This document shows positions 5,737 to 14,413 of a stretch of DNA of 33,776 nt, piece by piece (position 1 is the first letter of the stretch; every line of letters begins with the position of its first letter). The position numbers were made by a program, and so were the translations under genes. The stretch lies in the NCBI GenBank assembly GCA_027484915.1, contig JAIXSA010000121.1, forward strand, positions 1-33,776, given 5' to 3'. The notes beneath the pieces were generated by a model that saw only the letters and a program-made list of their open reading frames with translations, was not told where the DNA came from and made no database searches. The stretch is from Paracoccaceae bacterium. GTDB taxonomy: Bacteria; Pseudomonadota; Alphaproteobacteria; Rhodobacterales; Rhodobacteraceae.

Positions 5737-7392
5737 TTAGCGGGCGAACCGCTTGTACTTCACCCGCTTCGGCTCCAGCGCGTCGGGGCCAAGGCGGCGG
5801 ACCTTGTCTTCCTCGTAGGCCTGGAAGTTGCCCTCGAACCATTCCACATGGGCGTCGCCCTCGAAGGCGAGGATGTGGGTGCAGAGGCGGTCGAGGAAGA
5901 AGCGGTCGTGGCTGATGATGATCGCGCAGCCGGCGAAGTCTTCGATGGCGGCTTCCAGCGCCTGCAGCGTCTCGACGTCCAGGTCGTTGGTCGGTTCGTC
6001 GAGGAGCAGCACATTGCCGCCGGATTTCAACAGCTTGGCCATATGGACGCGGTTGCGCTCACCGCCGGAGAGCAAACCGACCTTCTTCTGCTGATCGGTG
6101 CCTTTGAAGTTGAACGCCCCGGTGTAGACGCGGCTGTTCATCTGCATGTCGCCCAGGTGGATGACCTCGGCCCCGCCGGAGATTTCCTCCCACACGTTCT
6201 TGTTCGGGTCCAAGGCGTCGCGCGACTGATCGACGTAGGCGAGTTTCACCGTCTCACCCAGTTTGATCGTCCCGGCGTCGGGCTTTTCCTGGCCGGTGAT
6301 CATGCGGAACAGGGTCGACTTGCCCGCGCCGTTCGGGCCGATGACGCCGACGATGGCGCCGGGGGGGACGACAAAGGACAGGTCCTCGATCAGAAGCTTG
6401 TCGCCCATCGCCTTCTTAAGGCCCTCGACCTCGATCACCTTGTTGCCCAGACGCTCACCGTTCGGGATGATGATCTGCGCGGTGGTGGCGCGTTCGGTGA
6501 CGGTCTGGCTCGCCATCTCGTTGTAGCGGTTGAGGCGGGCCTTGCCCTTGGCCTGACGCGCCTTGGCGCCGGAGCGGATCCACTCCAGTTCCTTTTCCAG
6601 CGCCTTCTGCTTGGTCTTGTCCTCACGCGCTTCCTGGGCCATCCGCTTGGCCTTCTGGTCAAGCCATGCGGAGTAGTTGCCCTCGTAAGGAATGCCGCGG
6701 CCGCGGTCGAGTTCCAGGATCCAGCTGGTGATGTCGTCCAGGAAATAGCGGTCGTGGGTGACGATCAGGATCGTGCCCTTGTAGTCGATCAGGTGCTTTT
6801 GCAGCCAGGCGATGGATTCGGCGTCAAGGTGGTTGGTCGGTTCGTCAAGGAGGAGCATGTCGGGCTTCTCCAAGAGGAGCTTGCAGAGCGCGATGCGGCG
6901 GCGTTCCCCGCCCGAGAGCGTGGTCACATCGGCATCATCGGGCGGGCAGCGGAGCGCGTCCATCGCGACGCCGACGGTGGCTTCCAGTTCCCACAGGTTG
7001 CCGGCGTCGATCTGGTCCTGCAGGGCGGCCATCTCGTCCGCCGTTTCGTCCGAGTAGTTCATGGCGAGTTCATTGTAGCGGTCGAGGATCGCCTGCTGGG
7101 CCGCGACGCCGAGCATGACGTTTTCCTTCGCGGTCAGGGCGGGGTCGAGGTAGGGCTCTTGCGCCAGATAGCCGACCTTGGCGCCCTTGGCGGCCCAGGC
7201 TTCGCCTTTGAAGTCCTTGTCCATTCCGGCCATGATCTTCAGCAGGGTCGACTTGCCCGCGCCGTTGACACCGACGACGCCGATCTTCACGCCGGGCAGG
7301 AAGTTCAGGTGGATGTTTTCAAAGCAGGTCTTGCCGCCGGGGTAGGTCTTGGAGACGTTCTCCATGTGGTAGACGTATTGATAGCTGGCCAT
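5737..7392 (-). CDS. ettA: Energy-dependent translational throttle protein EttA (ABC-F ATPase)
   Basis: A 551-residue ABC-F protein with two ATPase domains and no membrane part. EttA binds the ribosomal E site and gates the first elongation steps according to the ATP/ADP ratio. Domain 1: Walker A GVNGAGKST (41-49), signature LSGGERRR (159-166), Walker B LLLDEPTNHLD (180-190). The charged linker lies around 245-300. Domain 2: GPNGAGKST (352-360), LSGGERNR (441-448), LLLDEPTNDLD (462-472). Length and the C-terminal PKRVKYKRFA match the roughly 555-residue EttA. ATG at 7392 starts MASYQYVYHM, typical of the family; a much longer open frame upstream runs antisense through nadD and is rejected. 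It is divergent from nadD, with a 126-bp shared promoter region. Confidence 0.95.
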   Translation of the reverse strand: MASYQYVYHMENVSKTYPGGKTCFENIHLNFLPGVKIGVVGVNGAGKSTLLKIMAGMDKDFKGEAWAAKGAKVGYLAQEPYLDPALTAKENVMLGVAAQQAILDRYNELAMNYSDETADEMAALQDQIDAGNLWELEATVGVAMDALRCPPDDADVTTLSGGERRRIALCKLLLEKPDMLLLDEPTNHLDAESIAWLQKHLIDYKGTILIVTHDRYFLDDITSWILELDRGRGIPYEGNYSAWLDQKAKRMAQEAREDKTKQKALEKELEWIRSGAKARQAKGKARLNRYNEMASQTVTERATTAQIIIPNGERLGNKVIEVEGLKKAMGDKLLIEDLSFVVPPGAIVGVIGPNGAGKSTLFRMITGQEKPDAGTIKLGETVKLAYVDQSRDALDPNKNVWEEISGGAEVIHLGDMQMNSRVYTGAFNFKGTDQQKKVGLLSGGERNRVHMAKLLKSGGNVLLLDEPTNDLDVETLQALEAAIEDFAGCAIIISHDRFFLDRLCTHILAFEGDAHVEWFEGNFQAYEEDKVRRLGPDALEPKRVKYKRFAR

Positions 7393-7518
7393 GACGTGCT
7401 CCGGGGATCCTTGGGGTTGGCGCGTATGTAGCGATGAAGGCGCGGCGCTGCAACGGTTGGCGGCTTGTGTGTAAGGGCGGGTTCGGGTTTTCTCGGCCGC
7501 AAGGAACAAGGGGCGCCG

Positions 7519-8121
7519 ATGCGGCAAGGGTTTCCAGTGGCGACCAGGGGGATGGTCGTGGGGCTGCTCGGCGGGTCGTTCGATCCGGCGCATGAGGGGC
7601 ATGTGCATATCACGCGCGAGGCGATGAAGCGGATGGGGCTGGACCAGGTCTGGTGGCTGGTCACGCCGGGGAACCCGCTGAAGGCGCGGCAGCCGGCACC
7701 GCTGGCGGACCGGATCGCGCGGGCGAAGGTGGTGATGCGGGACCCGAGGGTGAAGATCACGGCGCTGGAGGAGAGGCTGGGGACGCGGGCGACCTTCGAC
7801 ACGATCACCCGGCTGAAGGCGATCTATCCCGGTGTCACCTTTGTCTGGCTGATGGGGGCGGACAACCTGGTGCAGTTCCACCGGTGGGGCCGCTGGCGGG
7901 ACATCCTGCGGTCGGTCGCTGTGGGGGTGCTGGCGCGGCCGGGCGCTGGCGTGCAGGCCCGGACATCGGTGGCGGCGCGGGCCTTCCGGGTGCACCAGGT
8001 CGACCGGGGCGAGACGTTGCGGGGCCGCAAGGCCCCCGTCTGGGCCTTCGTGAACCTCCCGATGAACGACGCGTCCTCGACCGAGATCCGGGCGCGGGGT
8101 GGGTGGACGTCGGGGAACTAA
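7519..8121 (+). CDS. nadD: Nicotinate-nucleotide adenylyltransferase
   Basis: NadD adenylates nicotinate mononucleotide to deamido-NAD in NAD biosynthesis. The 200-residue protein has the nucleotidyltransferase motif [10 protein letters not shown] (19-28, with the catalytic HxGH) and the second family motif SSTEIR (186-191). [11 protein letters not shown] (113-123) is also typical. ATG at 7519 follows AAGGGG at a suitable distance; an upstream in-frame start at 7465 has no such site. In many alphaproteobacteria nadD is next to rsfS and rlmH; here it is followed by a convergent gene instead. Confidence 0.93.
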   Translation: MRQGFPVATRGMVVGLLGGSFDPAHEGHVHITREAMKRMGLDQVWWLVTPGNPLKARQPAPLADRIARAKVVMRDPRVKITALEERLGTRATFDTITRLKAIYPGVTFVWLMGADNLVQFHRWGRWRDILRSVAVGVLARPGAGVQARTSVAARAFRVHQVDRGETLRGRKAPVWAFVNLPMNDASSTEIRARGGWTSGN

Positions 8122-8137
8122 CGGCTTCTGAGCAGTT

Positions 8138-8186
8138 GCTCCTCGTGCGCCTTCGGCGTCTCGTCGCGGTACGACCGATGAGGAGC
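8138..8186. terminator. Structured convergent end between nadD and the MarR-GNAT gene
   Basis: GCTCCTC (8138-8144) and GAGGAGC (8180-8186) can pair around an inner hairpin, CGCC-TTC-GGCG (8148-8158). It lies between two convergent genes and may end both transcripts, although no T-run follows. Confidence 0.4.
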
Positions 8187-8208
8187 CGGCGGCGAACGGG
8201 CGCGGTCG

Positions 8209-9084
8209 TCAGAGCCGCTTCTCAAGCCAGACGTCGGCCGGCGCGCCGGTATAAGGCGCGGTCTCGTGCCAGCCGGTGGCGCGGTAGAGCGCCAGCGCCT
8301 CGGAGAGGGCCGAGTTGGTGTCGAGCTTGAGAAGGTGCAGGCCCATGTCCCGCGCCTCATCCTCGATGGTCTGCATGAGGCGGCGGGCCAGGCCCTGTCC
8401 CCGGGCACTGTCGTGGACCCAGAGGCGCTTGACCTCGGCAGTGGCCGTATCAAGCGGGCGCAGCGCGACGCAGCCCACGGGAAGGTCGTCGGACCAGGCG
8501 ACGAGGCAGCGCCCTTGCGGCGGGCGGTAGGCAGGGGCGCCGGGCTCGGGAAGGGTGAAGGTGCCGGACCGTGCGGCGGGCACGCGGACAAGGAGTTCGT
8601 CGAAATAGGCCTGCCAGCAGGACTGAACCTCGGGGCTGTCGGGGTCGGCCGGGCGGACCGTCAGGTGGTCGCGGTTCAGCAGCGTGGCGATCAGGTCCAT
8701 CGCGGCCAGTACCTCGGTGCTGCGGCTGCCCGCGCGGGCAACGAGGCGCGCCGCCCGGTCCCGACCGATATGGTCGTAGGCTGCCATTTCCTGCCGCCCT
8801 GCCTCGGTCAGCCGGGCGATGCGGCGGCGGCGGTCGCCTGGGTCGGTTGCGGTGGCGATCAGCCCCTCGCGCTCCAGCGAGCGCAGGAAGCGGCTCATCA
8901 ACCCCGAATCGAGGTCCAACGTATCCCGGATCACCGCAACGTCGGTGCCCTCGGGCCGGACAAGTTGCAGGACCCGCGCGGCCCCCAGCGGGCGGCCCCG
9001 TCCCAGGAACGAGGTGTCAAGCGCGCCCACTTCACGGGTAACGGCGCGGTTGAAACGGCGGAGGCGGGCGATATCGTCAAGCAT
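8209..9084 (-). CDS. MarR-type regulator fused to a GNAT acetyltransferase
   Basis: A 291-residue two-domain protein. Residues 1-130 form a MarR winged helix: DLDSGLMSRFLRSLEREGLI (57-76) looks like the recognition helix, and DPGDRRRRIARLTEAG (81-96) is the typical wing. Residues 150-291 are a GNAT acetyltransferase with the acetyl-CoA motif RGQGLARRL (228-236) and LYRATGW (266-272). Such MarR-GNAT fusions are a known bacterial family; the acetylated substrate is usually unknown. ATG at 9084 is chosen because AAGG precedes it and because an upstream ATG at 9117 would place the inverted repeat at 9097-9115 inside the gene. Divergent from the dacB-like gene. Confidence 0.85.
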   Translation of the reverse strand: MLDDIARLRRFNRAVTREVGALDTSFLGRGRPLGAARVLQLVRPEGTDVAVIRDTLDLDSGLMSRFLRSLEREGLIATATDPGDRRRRIARLTEAGRQEMAAYDHIGRDRAARLVARAGSRSTEVLAAMDLIATLLNRDHLTVRPADPDSPEVQSCWQAYFDELLVRVPAARSGTFTLPEPGAPAYRPPQGRCLVAWSDDLPVGCVALRPLDTATAEVKRLWVHDSARGQGLARRLMQTIEDEARDMGLHLLKLDTNSALSEALALYRATGWHETAPYTGAPADVWLEKRL

Positions 9085-9096
9085 TGCCGGACCTTG

Positions 9097-9141
9097 GTCA
9101 GATGATTTGCCTGACATTAGTCCGATAAATGGATCACGCAA
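9097..9141 (-). promoter_or_regulatory. Putative promoter and operator of the MarR-GNAT gene
   Basis: On the minus strand TTGCGT (9141-9136), a 16-base spacer and TAATGT (9119-9114) resemble a sigma-70 promoter. The inverted repeat GTCAG-N9-CTGAC (9097-9115) overlaps the -10 end and the predicted transcription start, a usual position for a self-repressing MarR operator. All by pattern only. Confidence 0.4.
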
Positions 9142-9219
9142 GCGCGATCTTCGATAAGGATGTCGGACTGGTGGAATCGCCGGGGATGCGGCTATCACCA
9201 TGGCAGACGGAGGGGTAGG

Positions 9220-10695
9220 ATGCGGATTTCACGGCGGATGATGCTGGCCGGGCTGCTGGCTGGAGCGGCCTTCCCGGCTATGGCCGAGGTCATGGAAAGC
9301 TCGCCCCGCCCGGTGGCGCGGGGCGGCAAGGCTGTGGCGGTGCCGGCGGCCAAGGGGCCGCTTGACGCGTCCGGTCTGATCGCGGCGGCCAAGCTGGGCG
9401 GATCGGTCGCCTATGTGCTGCTGGATGCGCGGACCGGCGATCTGCTGGAAGCGCGCGAGCCGGACCTGCCACTGCCGCCGGCCAGCGTGGCCAAGGCGGT
9501 GACCTCGCTTTACGCGCTGGAAAAGCTGGGGGCAGGGTATCGCTTTCTGACCCGGGTGCTGGCGACCGGACCGGTAGCGGGTGGCGTGGTGCAAGGCGAC
9601 ATCGTGCTGGTGGGCGGGGGCGACCCGACGCTGCAGACGGACCAGCTGGGCGATCTGGTGGCGCGGCTGGCCAAGGCGGGGTTGAAGGGGGCGACGGGAC
9701 GGTTCCTGTTCTGGGATGGCGCGCTGCCGCGCCTGTCGGCCATTGCGGCGGACCAGCCGGACCATGTCGGCTACAATGCCGCCATCGCCGGGCTGAACCT
9801 GAACTTCAACCGCGTGCATTTCGAATGGAAGCGGGTCGCGGGCGCTTGGCAGACCACGGTCGATGCGCGGGGTGAACGCTTCCTGCCGGAAGTGGGCATG
9901 GTCCGCGTGGCGGTGGCGCAGCGCGAGGCGCCGCTGTTCACCTATGGCCGGGGCCGGGTCGAGGAATGGACCGTGGCCTCGGGCGCATTGGGCAAGGATG
10001 GCAGCCGCTGGTTGCCGGTGCGCGATCCGGGCGCCTATGTCGCCGAGGTGTTCCGCACCATGGCCCGCGCCCAAGGCATCCGGCTGGAGCAGGGCGAACG
10101 GGCGGCCGCAGTGCCACAGGGGGACGAGATCGGTCGGATCGAAAGCGAACCCCTGCCCGAGGTGCTGCGCGACATGCTGCGCTATTCGACCAACCTGACG
10201 GCCGAGTGCGCGGGGCTGACCGTCTCGGGCGCAGCAGAGCTGGAAGTCTCGGGCCGGGCGATGTCGGACTGGGTAAGGGCGACGTTCGGGGTGGGCTTCG
10301 ATCTGCACGACCATTCCGGGTTGGGCGGGAACTCGCGGGTCACGGCCCTGGGGATGGCGAAGGTGCTGGTGCAGGCCGCGCGCGAAGGGCGGGGGCTGGA
10401 GCAGATCCTGCGCGACGTGGGCATGAAGGACGACAAGGGCAGGGTGATCGAGGGGCATCCGGTGAAGGTGCTGGCCAAGTCGGGGACGCTGAACTTTGTC
10501 TCGGGGCTGGCCGGGCACATCGTGCCGCCAGGCGGGCGAGAGCTGGTCTTTGCGATCTTCACTGGCGATCCGGCACGGCGGGACGCGGTTCCCGTGGCCC
10601 TGCGGGAGCAGCCCGAGGGTGGCAAGGCCTGGACCGGACGCGCCCGGCGGCTGCAGGGGCAGCTGGTCAACCGTTGGGCGGCACTCTACGGCTGA
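9220..10695 (+). CDS. dacB: D-alanyl-D-alanine carboxypeptidase/endopeptidase, PBP4 type (peptidase S13)
   Basis: A 491-residue periplasmic peptidoglycan enzyme that trims or opens cross-linked peptides. The three active-site motifs are present: SVAK (89-92, nucleophile Ser89), STN (323-325 in RYSTNLTAE) and KSGT (420-423). The long insertion between the first and second motif is typical of PBP4. The N-terminus MRISRRMMLAGLLAGAAF with AMA at 20-22 resembles a Tat signal (SRR followed by hydrophobic residues), so it may be exported folded. ATG at 9220 has an excellent ribosome-binding site (GGAGGGGTAGG); the in-frame start at 9160 lacks one. The symbol is assigned by family similarity. Divergent from the MarR-GNAT gene. 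Confidence 0.9.
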   Translation: MRISRRMMLAGLLAGAAFPAMAEVMESSPRPVARGGKAVAVPAAKGPLDASGLIAAAKLGGSVAYVLLDARTGDLLEAREPDLPLPPASVAKAVTSLYALEKLGAGYRFLTRVLATGPVAGGVVQGDIVLVGGGDPTLQTDQLGDLVARLAKAGLKGATGRFLFWDGALPRLSAIAADQPDHVGYNAAIAGLNLNFNRVHFEWKRVAGAWQTTVDARGERFLPEVGMVRVAVAQREAPLFTYGRGRVEEWTVASGALGKDGSRWLPVRDPGAYVAEVFRTMARAQGIRLEQGERAAAVPQGDEIGRIESEPLPEVLRDMLRYSTNLTAECAGLTVSGAAELEVSGRAMSDWVRATFGVGFDLHDHSGLGGNSRVTALGMAKVLVQAAREGRGLEQILRDVGMKDDKGRVIEGHPVKVLAKSGTLNFVSGLAGHIVPPGGRELVFAIFTGDPARRDAVPVALREQPEGGKAWTGRARRLQGQLVNRWAALYG

Positions 10696-11099
10696 TCCCG
10701 CGGTTCAGGGATGGTGTTCCATTTGTGCAAAGCAGATGGACCTTCGGCCGAGGGACTGGCGCAAGGATGCATGAAAACTGCTAGTGGCATTCCTGAAGTC
10801 TTGGAAACAGGACTACAGGTCGCGTGGGGCGCCGTCCTTAAGCACTCCTGAGGCAGTGTTCGGTCTGGGTGAAATCGACGTTAGACGGGGTCGCGTAGGA
10901 CCAAGCCGGGCAAGTTCCCCCACCCGTCGCGAAAGACCTAAATGCTGGGCCTCAGCCCAGTTGGAAGCAGATGCGCGGGCTTTCGCGGCGTCACCAACTG
11001 CGTCTTTTCGGCAACATCCGGAACCTGTTTGTCCGGGGGCGGGAACGAAGTAAGTCTCGGAAAGTTGAACGGAACCATCGTTCCCAGAAAGGACTTCAC
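10696..11099. other. 404-bp spacer after the dacB-like gene
   Basis: No protein gene or RNA gene recognised. One clear hairpin, CTGGGC-CTCA-GCCCAG, lies at 10945-10960. The right end holds the leader of the small exported protein with ribosome-binding site AAAGGA at about 11088-11093. A GGAAC-N16-AGTT pair near 11041 was considered as an ECF promoter but not accepted. Confidence 0.4.
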
Positions 11100-11315
11100 A
11101 TGAACCGCTTTGCTGCCCCCGTGCTTGCGCTGTCGCTGGCGCTGTCCTCTACTGCTGCCCTTGCCGGCGGACCCATCGTGATCGAGGAAGAAATGCAGCC
11201 TGCTGTCGTCGTCGAAGAGACGCCGCGGTCGGGCTGGATCGTGCCGGTGATCATCGGAGGGATCATCCTGTGCGCCATCGCTTGCGGCAACGACGACGAG
11301 ACGGAACCGGGCTGA
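11100..11315 (+). CDS. Small exported membrane-anchored protein of unknown function
   Basis: The 71-residue product has a clean signal peptide (MNRFAAPVLALSLALSS, cleavage likely after AALA, residue 22), a short acidic segment (VIEEEMQPAVVVEE, 27-40), then a hydrophobic stretch SGWIVPVIIGGIILCAIAC (44-62) and an acidic tail. Similar small proteins occur widely in Rhodobacteraceae, but I know no function. ATG at 11100 follows AAAGGA at a good distance; upstream in-frame sequence has no signal-peptide character. Codon use fits the neighbourhood. Convergent with the flavoprotein gene. Confidence 0.75.
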   Translation: MNRFAAPVLALSLALSSTAALAGGPIVIEEEMQPAVVVEETPRSGWIVPVIIGGIILCAIACGNDDETEPG

Positions 11316-11320
11316 ACACG

Positions 11321-11337
11321 GTTGCGCTAATCGCAAC
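11321..11337. terminator. Short hairpin between convergent genes
   Basis: GTTGCG (11321-11326) pairs with CGCAAC (11332-11337), loop CTAAT. GATTTT follows four bases later on the plus strand. It may end transcription of the small exported protein. Confidence 0.4.
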
Positions 11338-11351
11338 AGCGATTTTGCCGG

Positions 11352-12593
11352 CTAGAACCGAGTCGGGCGGCAAGCGAGCGCCGCCCGACCGGGATCACGG
11401 CCCTGGATGAGGTCGGACACGATGCGCGCCGTGATCGGGGCCATCGTGACGCCAAGATGTCCGTGCCCGAAGGCCAGGAAAACCTCGTCCCCGCCACGCG
11501 AGGCGCCGATGACCGGCAGGCTGTCGGGGATCGAAGGCCGGAAGCCCATCCACTCACGGTCGGGTTCAGGCAGGTCGGGAAAGAAGGCGCGTGCGCCTTC
11601 GACCAGCTTGGCGATCCGGTGTGGCGAGGGGGGCAGCGTGAGCCCGCCCAGTTCCACTGTTCCCGCGACGCGCAGCCGCCCCGCCATCGGGCAGAAGTAG
11701 AAGCCGCGCGACGTCGGGCAGGAGGGGCGCGACAGAAGCGGCTCGGCCATGTCCCATTCGACGTGGTAGCCGCGTTCGGTGTCCAGCGGGATACGGTCCC
11801 CGGCCTGGGCGGCCAGCGCACGCGAATGCGCCCCTGCGGCGATCACCACCCGGCGGGCGTGAAGATGAAGGCCCGGGCCTTCGATCACCACGCCATCGGG
11901 CTTGCGCTCCAGCCGGTCGGCGCGGGCGGGGATGTGGCGGGCCTTTCTCAACACGGCGTCGGCGATCAGGCCCATCATCCGGCCAGGATCGTCAAGGAAC
12001 GTCGCCCCGGTGAAGAACGCGGCCCCGCCAAGGCCCGGGGGCAGGTTGGGTTCCAGTTCTGCCAGGCGGTCGGGGGCGACGAGGTCGACTTCGACCCCCA
12101 GTTTGCGGCGCTGGTCCAAGTCGGTCCAGGCCTTGGTGAAGGCTTCGGGCGTCTCGTAAAGGTAAAGGCAGCCGCGCCGCTGCAGGATGCCTGCACCCTG
12201 GACTCGCAGCGCAAGGTCGTCCCACATCTCGCCCGCCCCCGACAACAGTGTGGAAAGGCTTAGGGCGTTGCGCTTTGCCTGGGCCGGAAGCGACTGCCAG
12301 AGGAAGCGGAGGAGCCAGGGGGTCAGGGATGGCAGCGCCCGGTGGCGGATGGCGAGCGGGGACGTCTTCGAGAGGAGGAGCGAGGGGAGGGAGCGCAGGA
12401 CATCCGGCGTGCCCACGGGGCTGGTGGCATAGCCCGCGATGGTGCCGGCGTTGCCATAGCTCGCGCCCATGCCGGGCTGGCCCGGATCGACCAGCACCAC
12501 CTCGCGGCCCTGGTCGACCAGTTCCAGCGCGATGGTCAGGCCCACTACGCCTGCGCCGATCAAAGCGATGTCGGTTGTCTCATGGGCGGTCAT
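11352..12593 (-). CDS. FAD-dependent D-amino-acid dehydrogenase-like oxidoreductase (DAO family)
   Basis: A 413-residue flavoprotein. The dinucleotide-binding motif GAGVVG (13-18) with the acidic strand end VVLVD (32-36) binds FAD, and GASYGNAG (43-50) is the DadA-type loop. The C-terminal GFRPSIPDSLPVIG and FGHGHLGVTMAP are typical of the DAO/DadA family. Such enzymes oxidise D-amino acids, glycine, sarcosine or related amines. It is the last gene of the minus-strand set and starts 13 bp after the stop of the preceding gene, so it is probably cotranscribed. The ribosome-binding site is weak, consistent with translational coupling. It could act on an amine or amino acid released by the gamma-glutamyl route proposed for this cluster; the substrate is not determined. 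Confidence 0.85.
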   Translation of the reverse strand: MTAHETTDIALIGAGVVGLTIALELVDQGREVVLVDPGQPGMGASYGNAGTIAGYATSPVGTPDVLRSLPSLLLSKTSPLAIRHRALPSLTPWLLRFLWQSLPAQAKRNALSLSTLLSGAGEMWDDLALRVQGAGILQRRGCLYLYETPEAFTKAWTDLDQRRKLGVEVDLVAPDRLAELEPNLPPGLGGAAFFTGATFLDDPGRMMGLIADAVLRKARHIPARADRLERKPDGVVIEGPGLHLHARRVVIAAGAHSRALAAQAGDRIPLDTERGYHVEWDMAEPLLSRPSCPTSRGFYFCPMAGRLRVAGTVELGGLTLPPSPHRIAKLVEGARAFFPDLPEPDREWMGFRPSIPDSLPVIGASRGGDEVFLAFGHGHLGVTMAPITARIVSDLIQGRDPGRAALACRPTRF

Positions 12594-12606
12594 CTGGAGG
12601 CCTGAT

Positions 12607-13239
12607 TCAACGGACGGTCACCCCAGAGAAGAACCCCTCGGTGCCGATATCGACCCAGAGGCCGACCTGTCCCGGCCCGGAAGGCAGCAGGCGGTGGTCG
12701 AGGGTCAGGACCGGGGTGCCGTCGACCTCGATTTCGACCCCGGCTGCAAGCGAGACCCGAAAGTGGTGCCATCGGTCCAGACGGATATCCGCTGCGGCTT
12801 CATACCGGCCGGGCGCGGTTTCGCGCAGCCGATCGAACTTGGCGTCGGGGTAGGCGAAATACTGCACGCCCCGCTGATTGCGTGGCGGTAGCGGAGCGTA
12901 GGAGGTGCCGTTTGCGGGCCGCAGATAGGCCGCCTCGAACCTGTCTGGCTGCACGTTCCAGGCCAGACCGATGAACCCGCGTGCATAGTCCGGGGCATCG
13001 GGCAGAAGGCGGGCGCGGATCTGCGCCTCGATCACAACGGGGTCTCGGGTCTCGGGGAGAAGAAGGAATGTCGGCTCATCGCCGAAATCCCGGCCCAGCT
13101 CTCCCTTGCGCCGCGCGGGGTCCAGCGCCACCCGCAGGCAGTCGCGTCCGTCCAGCGACGTGGATGAGGCATCCACTCCGCAGGTCACTCCCCGGGCGAA
13201 AAGGTCGCCCGGGGACATATGGTCTTTGACCGCGCCCAT
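12607..13239 (-). CDS. Predicted concanavalin A-like (jelly-roll) domain protein, DUF1080-like
   Basis: A 210-residue protein without signal peptide or membrane segment. The pattern of short beta strands, with FIGLAWNVQPDRFEAAYLRP in the middle and then YEAAADIRLDRWHHFRVSL, VEIEVDGTPVL and QVGLWVDIGTEGFFSGVTVR near the end, resembles the jelly-roll fold of DUF1080/LamG-type carbohydrate-binding or 3-keto-glycoside hydrolase domains. I cannot point to catalytic residues. Its start at 13239 is 10 bases from the Fe-ADH stop, and the stop TAA of that gene forms part of its ribosome-binding site (TAAGG), so the two are coupled. A sugar-type fold inside an amine/alcohol oxidation cluster is unexpected. 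Confidence 0.6.
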   Translation of the reverse strand: MGAVKDHMSPGDLFARGVTCGVDASSTSLDGRDCLRVALDPARRKGELGRDFGDEPTFLLLPETRDPVVIEAQIRARLLPDAPDYARGFIGLAWNVQPDRFEAAYLRPANGTSYAPLPPRNQRGVQYFAYPDAKFDRLRETAPGRYEAAADIRLDRWHHFRVSLAAGVEIEVDGTPVLTLDHRLLPSGPGQVGLWVDIGTEGFFSGVTVR

Positions 13240-13248
13240 CTGCGCGCC

Positions 13249-14409
13249 TTAGAGGCAGGCCTCGAACAGCGCGCGGGTGTTCTTCTTCGTCATCTTGACC
13301 GGGTTGCCGCCGCAGGATGGGTCCTCCAGCGCCATCTTGGTCAGCATGTCGAGGTCGGGGTCCTTGACGCCCAGCTTCGTCAGGTTCTCCGGGATGTTCA
13401 GCGCCGTCCGCAGGTCCAGAATGCGCTGGTAGAACCCCTTGTAGCCACCCTTGATCCCGCAATAGGCGGCCGCCGAGGCCAGCCGGTCCTTCACGGCCTT
13501 GCGGTTGAAGTCCAGCACCATCGGCATGACGACGGCGTTCGTGGTGCCGTGGTGGGTGTTGTAGACCGCCCCGATCGGGTGGCTGAGCGCATGGATCGCC
13601 CCCAGCCCCTTCTGGAACGCCACCGCCCCCATCGCCGCCGCCGACATCATGTGCGCGCGGGCGTCGAGGTCATTGGGGTCGGCATAGACCCTGGGCAGGT
13701 TCTCGAACACCAGCCGCATGCCTTCCAGCGCGATGCCCTGGCTCATCGGGTGGTAGAAGGGCGACGAGAACGCCTCCAGGCAATGCGCCAGCGCGTCCAT
13801 CCCCGTCCCGGCGGTGATGAACTTCGGCATCCCCGTGGTCAGCGCGGGGTCGCAGATCGTGACGGCGGGCATAAGTTTGGGGTGGAAGATGATCTTCTTC
13901 TTGTGCGTCTCGGAGATGGTCATCACCCCCGCCCGGCCCACTTCCGACCCCGTCCCTGCGGTCGTCGGCACCGCGATGATCGGCGCGATCTTGCTGGCGT
14001 CCGCCCGGGTGTACCAGTCGTCGATATCCTCCAGCTGCCAGACCTTCAGCTTCTTCGGCTGATGCGCCATCAGCGCGATCATCTTGCCGAGGTCCAGCGC
14101 CGAGCCGCCGCCGAAGCAGATCACCCCGTCATGGCCGCCCGCAAGGTAGACCTCGATCCCGGCCTCCATGTTCTTCTCGTTCGGGTTCGGGTCCACGTCG
14201 GAAAAGACCGCGCGGCCAAGGCCACCGGCCTCCAGCACGTCGAGGGCGTTCTTGGTGATCGGCAGGGACGCCAGCGCCTTGTCGGTCACCAGAAGCGGCT
14301 TCGTCAGGCCGATGGATTTGGCGTGATCGGCAAGCTCCGCGATCCGGCCGACGCCGAACTTGATCGCTGTGGGGTAGGACCAGTTCCGGTGGGGAACGTT
14401 GTGGGTCAT
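13249..14409 (-). CDS. Iron-containing (group III) alcohol dehydrogenase
   Basis: A 386-residue NAD(P)-dependent alcohol dehydrogenase of the FucO/AdhB superfamily. The nucleotide site is GGGSALD (100-106). Metal ligands by comparison with FucO are Asp205 and His209 (GMDALAHCLE), His273 and His287, with His277 as the further conserved histidine (IHALSHPIGAVYNTHHG). PTTAGTGSEV (148-157) is also typical. It would interconvert an alcohol and an aldehyde. It follows the ALDH gene by 4 bp, so the two dehydrogenases are almost certainly made together and probably act in sequence. A role in oxidising a gamma-glutamylated amino alcohol is inferred from context only. Confidence 0.9.
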   Translation of the reverse strand: MTHNVPHRNWSYPTAIKFGVGRIAELADHAKSIGLTKPLLVTDKALASLPITKNALDVLEAGGLGRAVFSDVDPNPNEKNMEAGIEVYLAGGHDGVICFGGGSALDLGKMIALMAHQPKKLKVWQLEDIDDWYTRADASKIAPIIAVPTTAGTGSEVGRAGVMTISETHKKKIIFHPKLMPAVTICDPALTTGMPKFITAGTGMDALAHCLEAFSSPFYHPMSQGIALEGMRLVFENLPRVYADPNDLDARAHMMSAAAMGAVAFQKGLGAIHALSHPIGAVYNTHHGTTNAVVMPMVLDFNRKAVKDRLASAAAYCGIKGGYKGFYQRILDLRTALNIPENLTKLGVKDPDLDMLTKMALEDPSCGGNPVKMTKKNTRALFEACL

Positions 14410-14413
14410 GGTC

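Noticed and set aside
5848-7431. 527-codon frame antisense to ettA
   Set aside because: Val/Asp/Gly/His-rich composition typical of the antisense phase of GC-rich genes; ettA on the other strand is certain.
11041-11069. GGAAC-N16-AGTT as an EcfG-type stress promoter for the small exported protein
   Set aside because: The -10 differs from CGTT and EcfG systems are not general in Rhodobacterales as far as I know; too weak.
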